NCBI GenBank assembly: GCA_028285595.1
Contig: JANQOW010000167.1
Coordinates: 1-46,225 of the forward strand
Direction: 5' to 3'
DNA from: Hyphomicrobiales bacterium
GTDB lineage: Bacteria; Pseudomonadota; Alphaproteobacteria; Rhizobiales; CAJQND01
Length of the DNA stretch: 46,225 nucleotides
Shown: positions 42,514 through 46,225 of the stretch, piece by piece
Numbering within the stretch: the first letter of the stretch is position 1
How the letters are laid out: every line of letters starts with the position of its first letter
Made by a program: the position numbers and the translations under genes
Notes under the pieces: model-generated
The model's database searches: none
What the model saw: the letters and a program-made list of their open reading frames with translations, nothing else
What the model was told of the DNA's origin: nothing

Positions 42514-43254
42514 TTAAAGCTGGATGGCCGTGCCGACCTTGCCGGCGAGCCCCCGGAGGTCGGCTCCTACCTTCGCCCGCACATCCGGCGTGAAGCGGCG
42601 GATGGGGCCGATGGCGCCCACGGAGAAGGTGGCGCCGATATTGCCGATGATCACCGGGGCAGCGACGGACGACACGCCGATCTCGATCTCCTCCACACAC
42701 TCCGCATAGCCCTGCTCCTGAATGGTGCAGAACTCTTCGCGCAGCGCGCTCTCATCGGTGTGGGTCTTCTCCGTGTAGGCCTTCATGGGGCCCTTCAGGA
42801 TGTCTTCGCGGAAGCCTTCTTCCGCAAAGGCCGCGATGGCTTTGGAGCATGAACAGGCGTGCATGGGGCGGAAGCCGAGGCCGGGGTGGATGTAGGAGCG
42901 TGTCTTGTCGGCAGGCGTCTCCACGTGGATGATTTCCACCCCCCTGTTGCGGAAACGCGACAGGAACACGGCCTCGCCGAACGCCACAGCCGCCTCGGCC
43001 AGCGCGGGCGCTGCGGCCTGGCACACATCCACATCCGGCTTGCCCAGAAGCGCAATGCGGATCAGACGTTCGCCCACCAGATAGCGCGAGTTGCCCTCAG
43101 GATCATCCAACAGGCGCTGCTCGGCCAAGGTCTGCAGGAGCCGGTAGCAGGTGGGCCGGGGCAAGCCGGTGGCCTGCTGCAGCTCAGAGGCCGACACGGG
43201 GCGGCCGGCGACGGCAACCGTCTCTAAAACCGATATCAATCTGCCCAGATGCAT
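42514..43254 (-). CDS. IclR-family transcriptional regulator
   Basis: 246-residue regulator. The N-terminal winged helix (about 5-70) includes SASELQQATGLPRPTCYRLL and DDPEGNSRYLVGERLIRIAL. The C-terminal ligand domain has HPGLGFRPMHACSCSKAIAA, EEIEIGVSSVAAPVIIGNIG and ATFSVGAIGPIRRFTPDV. IclR proteins sense small acids and control catabolic operons. It is divergent from the cupin / selenium-binding-protein operon, but two repeats lie between them, and convergent with the CitE-like gene; either could be its target. A palindrome at 43270 may be its operator. Confidence 0.9.
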   Translation of the reverse strand: MHLGRLISVLETVAVAGRPVSASELQQATGLPRPTCYRLLQTLAEQRLLDDPEGNSRYLVGERLIRIALLGKPDVDVCQAAAPALAEAAVAFGEAVFLSRFRNRGVEIIHVETPADKTRSYIHPGLGFRPMHACSCSKAIAAFAEEGFREDILKGPMKAYTEKTHTDESALREEFCTIQEQGYAECVEEIEIGVSSVAAPVIIGNIGATFSVGAIGPIRRFTPDVRAKVGADLRGLAGKVGTAIQL

Positions 43255-43269
43255 GATTTCTCACTTTAC

Positions 43270-43281
43270 AGACATTTGTCT
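43270..43281. promoter_or_regulatory. Short palindrome upstream of the IclR gene
   Basis: AGACATTTGTCT has perfect 5-base inverted arms around TT and lies 16 bases before the IclR ATG. It could be the autoregulatory operator. Short and unsupported by a second copy. Confidence 0.35.
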
Positions 43282-43317
43282 CACGGTTTAAGAAGTTTGC
43301 ATCAAAAGATCAAGGGC

Positions 43318-43396
43318 TCCGCTCTCCTGCGAAAGCAGGGGCCTTCTGAGCCAAGGGAAAGATCGAGCTATGGGTCCCTGCTTTCGCAGGGACGCG
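43318..43396. repeat. Palindromic repeat, family R2, copy 3
   Basis: TCCTGCGAAAGCAGGGG from 43325 and GGTCCCTGCTTTCGCAGGGA from 43373 are opposed hairpins. The shared spacer words CCTTCT and AGCTAT recur. It is followed 33 bases later by an R1 element. Confidence 0.8.
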
Positions 43397-43428
43397 GGAG
43401 GTGGAGATGACGAGGCCCTGCTTCTGGC

Positions 43429-43521
43429 CGTCATCCCGGAATTTTGCGCCAGCAAAATATCCGGGACCCAGGAGCGATAGAGATCGGTGGCCCCTGGGTC
43501 CCCGCGTTCGCGGGGATGACG
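43429..43521. repeat. 93-bp palindromic repeat, family R1, copy 3
   Basis: Same orientation and near-identical halves as the copy at 7052-7149, with a spacer about five bases shorter. The ends are CGTCATCCC / GGGATGACG. Unlike the other two copies it is in a divergent promoter, about 30 bases before the cupin ATG. Confidence 0.85.
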
Positions 43522-43549
43522 AGAGGTGGAGATGACGCGGAAGGAAACC

Positions 43550-43858
43550 ATGACCCATAAGGTCGATTTTTCCACCATCGCCTGGGAAAGCCCCATGCCC
43601 GGCGTGCGCCATAAGGTGAAGGTGGTGGGCACCAAGAAGCTGCGGCTTGTGGAGTATTCCGCCGAGATGGAACCCCATTGGTGTTCGGTGGGCCATATGG
43701 GGCAGATCCTCTCCGGGACGTTTGAGATCACCTTTGATAACGGAACGGAACTCTTTGAGGCCGGCGACGGCGTGATCATCCCTGATGGCGAGGACCATCG
43801 CCACATGGCCAAAGCCCTGACGGACACGGTTCAGGCACTCTTCGTGGAGGAAGCTTAA
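43550..43858 (+). CDS. Small cupin-domain protein
   Basis: 102-residue single cupin. MGQILSGTFEITFDNGTELF and GDGVIIPDGEDHRHMAKA form the second half of the barrel. The metal-ligand motif is weak: Glu is absent from the first strand pattern, and HRHM offers His residues near the C-terminus. It may act as a small metal-binding or sensor protein. ATG 43550 follows GGAAGG and is preferred over ATG 43526, which lies within repeat-flanking sequence. The selenium-binding protein begins five bases after its stop, so they form one operon. Confidence 0.8.
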   Translation: MTHKVDFSTIAWESPMPGVRHKVKVVGTKKLRLVEYSAEMEPHWCSVGHMGQILSGTFEITFDNGTELFEAGDGVIIPDGEDHRHMAKALTDTVQALFVEEA

Positions 43859-43863
43859 ATCCT

Positions 43864-45228
43864 ATGAGCACAAACGGAAAAGACTGTTGCGGCCCCGGCT
43901 ATGCCTCCCCGGCAGAGGCCATGCGGGCGCCTGCTGAGAAGATCCTCTACACCATTGCGATCTACACCGGCACCGGGATCCAGAAACCGGACTATCTGGT
44001 GACCATCGATGCGGACCCGGACAGCCCCACCTACTCTGAAGTGATCTCGCGGCTGGAGATGCCCGGCATTGGCGATGAGCTGCACCATATGGGTTGGAAC
44101 GCCTGTTCGTCCTGCCACGATGATTCCAGCATGGAGCGCAAATATCTTATTGTCCCAGGCGTGCGCTCCACCAACCTGCACATCGTCGATTGCGGCACCG
44201 ACCCGCGCAATCCCACCCTGCACAAGGTGATCGACGGGGCGGAGATTAAAGCCAAGACCAACCTCTCAGCGCCCCACACGGTCCATTGCCTGGGCTCGGA
44301 CATCATCATCTCCATGCTGGGGGACGCCCAGGGCAACGCGCCCGGCGGCTATCTGCATCTGAACAAGGATTTCGAGATCGTGGGACGCTGGGAGACGTCC
44401 ATGGGCGACATCCCGTTCTCCTATGACTTCTGGTACCAGCCGCGCCACAATGTGATGGCCACATCCGAATGGGCCGCGCCCAACACGTTCATGCCGGGCT
44501 TCGATCTGGAAGAGGTGGGGCATCTGAAATATGGCCGGCGCATTCACCTTTGGGACTTTGAGAAGAAAGAGCCCACTCAGACCTTCTATCTGGGCGAGGA
44601 CGGGCTGATCCCTCTGGAAGTGCGCTTCCACCATGATCCGGCCTCTAGTCATGGGTTCTGCGGCGCGGCGCTCAGCGCCAACATCATCCACTGGTGGAAG
44701 GATGATGCCGGCGACTGGCAGTGGGAGAAAATCATCGATGTGGAGAACGAGCCCCATCCGGAGTGGCCGATCCCCATCCCCGGCGTGATCTCGGTCATCC
44801 TGCTCTCCATGGATGACCGCTTCTTGTACCTGTGCAACTGGCTGCACGGGGACATCCGCCAGTATGACATCTCAGACCCCCACGCGCCCAAGCTCACCGG
44901 CCAGGTGTGGATGGGCGGGCTTTTGGGCAAGGCGCCTGAGGTCAACGGGGTGAAGGTGACCGGCGGGCCGCAGATGATCCAACTGTCGCTGGACGGCAAG
45001 CGGCTCTATGTGACCACCTCGCTCTTCTCCACCTGGGACAATCAGTTCTATCCGGAAATCCGCACCAATGGCGGCTGCATGCTGATGGTCAATTGCGACA
45101 CGGAGAACGGCGGTATGGAGATCGATCCCGACTTCGTGGTCGATTTCGGCAAAGAACCCAACGGTCCCTCGCGCTGCCACGAGACGCGCTATCCGGGCGG
45201 CGACTGCACGAGCGACATATGGCTTTAA
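43864..45228 (+). CDS. Selenium-binding protein SBP56 family (methanethiol oxidase family)
   Basis: 454-residue homologue of human SELENBP1 and bacterial methanethiol oxidase, which convert methanethiol with oxygen to formaldehyde, hydrogen sulfide and peroxide using copper. Family blocks are MGWNACSSCHDDSS (the CSSC selenium/metal motif), YLIVPGVRSTNLHIVD, FHHDPASSHGFCGAALS and the almost invariant C-terminus CHETRYPGGDCTSDIWL. There is no signal peptide, so it is probably cytosolic, unlike the exported MtoX of Hyphomicrobium. Its end overlaps a [2Fe-2S] ferredoxin gene by 10 bases, an unusual pairing for an oxygen-using oxidase. Activity is inferred from family only. Confidence 0.92.
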   Translation: MSTNGKDCCGPGYASPAEAMRAPAEKILYTIAIYTGTGIQKPDYLVTIDADPDSPTYSEVISRLEMPGIGDELHHMGWNACSSCHDDSSMERKYLIVPGVRSTNLHIVDCGTDPRNPTLHKVIDGAEIKAKTNLSAPHTVHCLGSDIIISMLGDAQGNAPGGYLHLNKDFEIVGRWETSMGDIPFSYDFWYQPRHNVMATSEWAAPNTFMPGFDLEEVGHLKYGRRIHLWDFEKKEPTQTFYLGEDGLIPLEVRFHHDPASSHGFCGAALSANIIHWWKDDAGDWQWEKIIDVENEPHPEWPIPIPGVISVILLSMDDRFLYLCNWLHGDIRQYDISDPHAPKLTGQVWMGGLLGKAPEVNGVKVTGGPQMIQLSLDGKRLYVTTSLFSTWDNQFYPEIRTNGGCMLMVNCDTENGGMEIDPDFVVDFGKEPNGPSRCHETRYPGGDCTSDIWL

Positions 45229-45596
45229 AGACCTATACCGTCACGCTGGCCAACCGGGACGGGGCAACCTACGAGGTGCCCTCACACCGCGCGCTGCTCG
45301 ACAGTTTGCGCGAACAGGGCGTGGACCTGCCCTTCGGCTGCCGGTATGGCGGCTGTATCACCTGCGCGGCCAAACTCACCGCCGGCACGGTGGACCAGCG
45401 CGCGCAAGTGGCCCTCAACAACCGCCAGATCAACGATGGTTACGTCATCTTGTGCGTGGCGCGGCCCACCAGCGACTGCACCTTGGAGGTCGGGGTGGAG
45501 AGCCACGACAGTCTCTACCGCAATCCGTTCCTAGACCCCCTCAAACCTCATGAATTGAAGGCGGACATCGCCACACCGCTGAAGGACACCCCATGA
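45219..45596 (+). CDS. [2Fe-2S] ferredoxin, plant type
   Basis: 125-residue electron carrier. LPFGCRYGGCITCAAKL contains the C-x4-C-x2-C cluster motif, and the fourth ligand is in GYVILCVARPTSDCTLEV, exactly the plant-type pattern. About 30 residues extend past the usual end. It starts 10 bases before the stop of the selenium-binding-protein gene and its stop overlaps the next ATG (ATGA), so all three are translated together. It could carry electrons to or from the SBP56 protein (inference) or serve an unlinked oxygenase. Confidence 0.92.
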   Translation: MALKTYTVTLANRDGATYEVPSHRALLDSLREQGVDLPFGCRYGGCITCAAKLTAGTVDQRAQVALNNRQINDGYVILCVARPTSDCTLEVGVESHDSLYRNPFLDPLKPHELKADIATPLKDTP

Positions 45597-46042
45597 ACCA
45601 CGATGAGCCCTACACCGACGACTATCTGCAAGGCATCCTCAAATCGGTGAAAACCATCGCCATGGTGGGCGCCAGCCCGGACAAGACCAAGTTCTCCTAC
45701 GGCGTTCTGCGCGTGCTGCATGAAACCGGCTACGACATGATCCCGGTGAACCCACGTCCGGGCCTGGAGGAGATCAGAGGGATCAAAGTCTACCCCTCGC
45801 TTGAGGCGATCGACCGGCCCGTGGATATGGTCCAGGTGTTCCGCCGGGCTGAAGACTTGCCCGACGTGGCGCGCGAGGCGGTGAAGATCGGGGCCAAGGT
45901 GCTGTGGGGCCAGATCGGTGTGAAACACCAGGATGCCGCCGACATTGCCGAAGAAGCCGGCATGAAGGTTGTCATGGACCGGTGCCCCAAGATCGAGCTG
46001 TTCCGTCCGTTCTGGAAGCCGCGCCTCAACCTTGAAATCTAG
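45593..46042 (+). CDS. CoA-binding domain protein (YccU-like)
   Basis: 149-residue single Rossmann domain of the CoA_binding_2 family. VKTIAMVGASPDKTKFSYGV is the nucleotide-binding loop, IPVNPRPGLEEIRGIKVYPS and VKIGAKVLWGQIGVKHQDA follow, and VVMDRCPKIELFRPFW closes the domain with its conserved Cys. Family members bind CoA and may act as redox- or CoA-thiol-responsive modulators; no enzymatic role is established. Last gene of the cupin / SBP56 / ferredoxin operon, with an ATGA overlap. Confidence 0.88.
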   Translation: MNHDEPYTDDYLQGILKSVKTIAMVGASPDKTKFSYGVLRVLHETGYDMIPVNPRPGLEEIRGIKVYPSLEAIDRPVDMVQVFRRAEDLPDVAREAVKIGAKVLWGQIGVKHQDAADIAEEAGMKVVMDRCPKIELFRPFWKPRLNLEI

Positions 46043-46225
46043 AGCAGTTCTTTGTCATATGGAAACGCTTGATGGAGTCAAATCAGTCCATATCCAAGGC
46101 GCGAAGCGCAGTGCGATGTGGTGCAGCGGACGAGCTTCGCAACGCAGGAGATGGACTGATTTGGCCCACCGAAGGCCGGGTTTTCGCGCCCGCTGAGCGT
46201 CGTTGCGGGCCGCTTGTGGTCGGCC
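46043..46225. repeat. Nested inverted repeat at the right edge
   Basis: CAAATCAGTCCAT (46079-46091) and ATGGACTGATTTG (46151-46163) are perfect inverted arms. Inside them GCGAAGC (46101-46107) and GCTTCGC (46134-46140) form a second stem. The preceding AGAGCAGTTCTTTGTCATAT looks like the edge of a dispersed alphaproteobacterial intergenic repeat. No gene is visible to the window end; the right boundary is unknown. Confidence 0.55.

Noticed and set aside
1..46225. Prophage, defence island, insertion sequence, tRNA or rRNA genes
   Set aside because: I looked for integrases, transposases, restriction or toxin-antitoxin pairs and cloverleaf-like sequences and found none I could support.

Overview
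The window reads as chromosomal DNA of a GC-rich alphaproteobacterium, most likely of the order Hyphomicrobiales (Rhizobiales), perhaps Parvibaculum-like. This rests on protein character and on gene orders known from that group: pdxH divergent from fabI / histidine phosphatase / aroC, and acyl-CoA dehydrogenase / histone-deacetylase-like / xseB / tlyA. I see no rRNA, tRNA, CRISPR array, transposase or phage gene. Genes are tightly packed and no gene-free stretch exceeds 300 bases. The species assignment is inference.

Layout. 1-7007: a partial FAD-linked oxidase and Sua5 on the minus strand, then acyl-CoA dehydrogenase, HDAC-like deacetylase, xseB, tlyA and a methyltransferase on the plus strand. 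7201-11800 (minus): a response regulator with an EAL domain, then the fabI / phosphatase / aroC / haloacid dehalogenase operon. 12003-16035 (plus): pdxH, an SDR, a trans-sulfuration-type PLP enzyme, a secreted FG-GAP-like protein and a small membrane protein. 16169-22517: a class III aminotransferase, two amidases, an SMR-like protein, a thiopurine methyltransferase and a LysE exporter, which together look like amine/amide metabolism and export. 22637-31343: an AMP-forming acyl-CoA ligase, an acetyltransferase, a spermidine-synthase-like membrane protein, a large fused 2-oxoacid:ferredoxin oxidoreductase with a divergent Lrp regulator, and a metallo-beta-lactamase-fold hydrolase. 31459-35874: bioY, a class V PLP enzyme, an acetyltransferase, a polyprenyl-phosphate sugar transferase and an orphan HlyC-type lysine acyltransferase. 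35963-39270: a complete zinc uptake locus (znuA, znuC, znuB, zur) with a palindromic Zur-box candidate. 39267-43254: a MarR-controlled set (ketopantoate-reductase-like, PhyH dioxygenase, CitE-like lyase) and an IclR regulator. 43550-46042: cupin, selenium-binding protein (methanethiol oxidase family), [2Fe-2S] ferredoxin and CoA-binding protein as one coupled operon.

Intergenic DNA carries two families of short palindromic repeats, three copies each: a 93-98 bp element with CGTCATCCC terminal inverted repeats, and an element built from opposed CCTGCGAAAGCAGG-type hairpins. A third, different inverted repeat lies at the right edge.

The points most worth following are the selenium-binding-protein/ferredoxin operon, the HlyC-type acyltransferase with no RTX toxin nearby, a hairpin that would bury the ribosome binding site of a membrane protein gene at 15466, and several clean palindromic operators in divergent promoters. 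All functions are read from sequence motifs by eye; no database search was possible.
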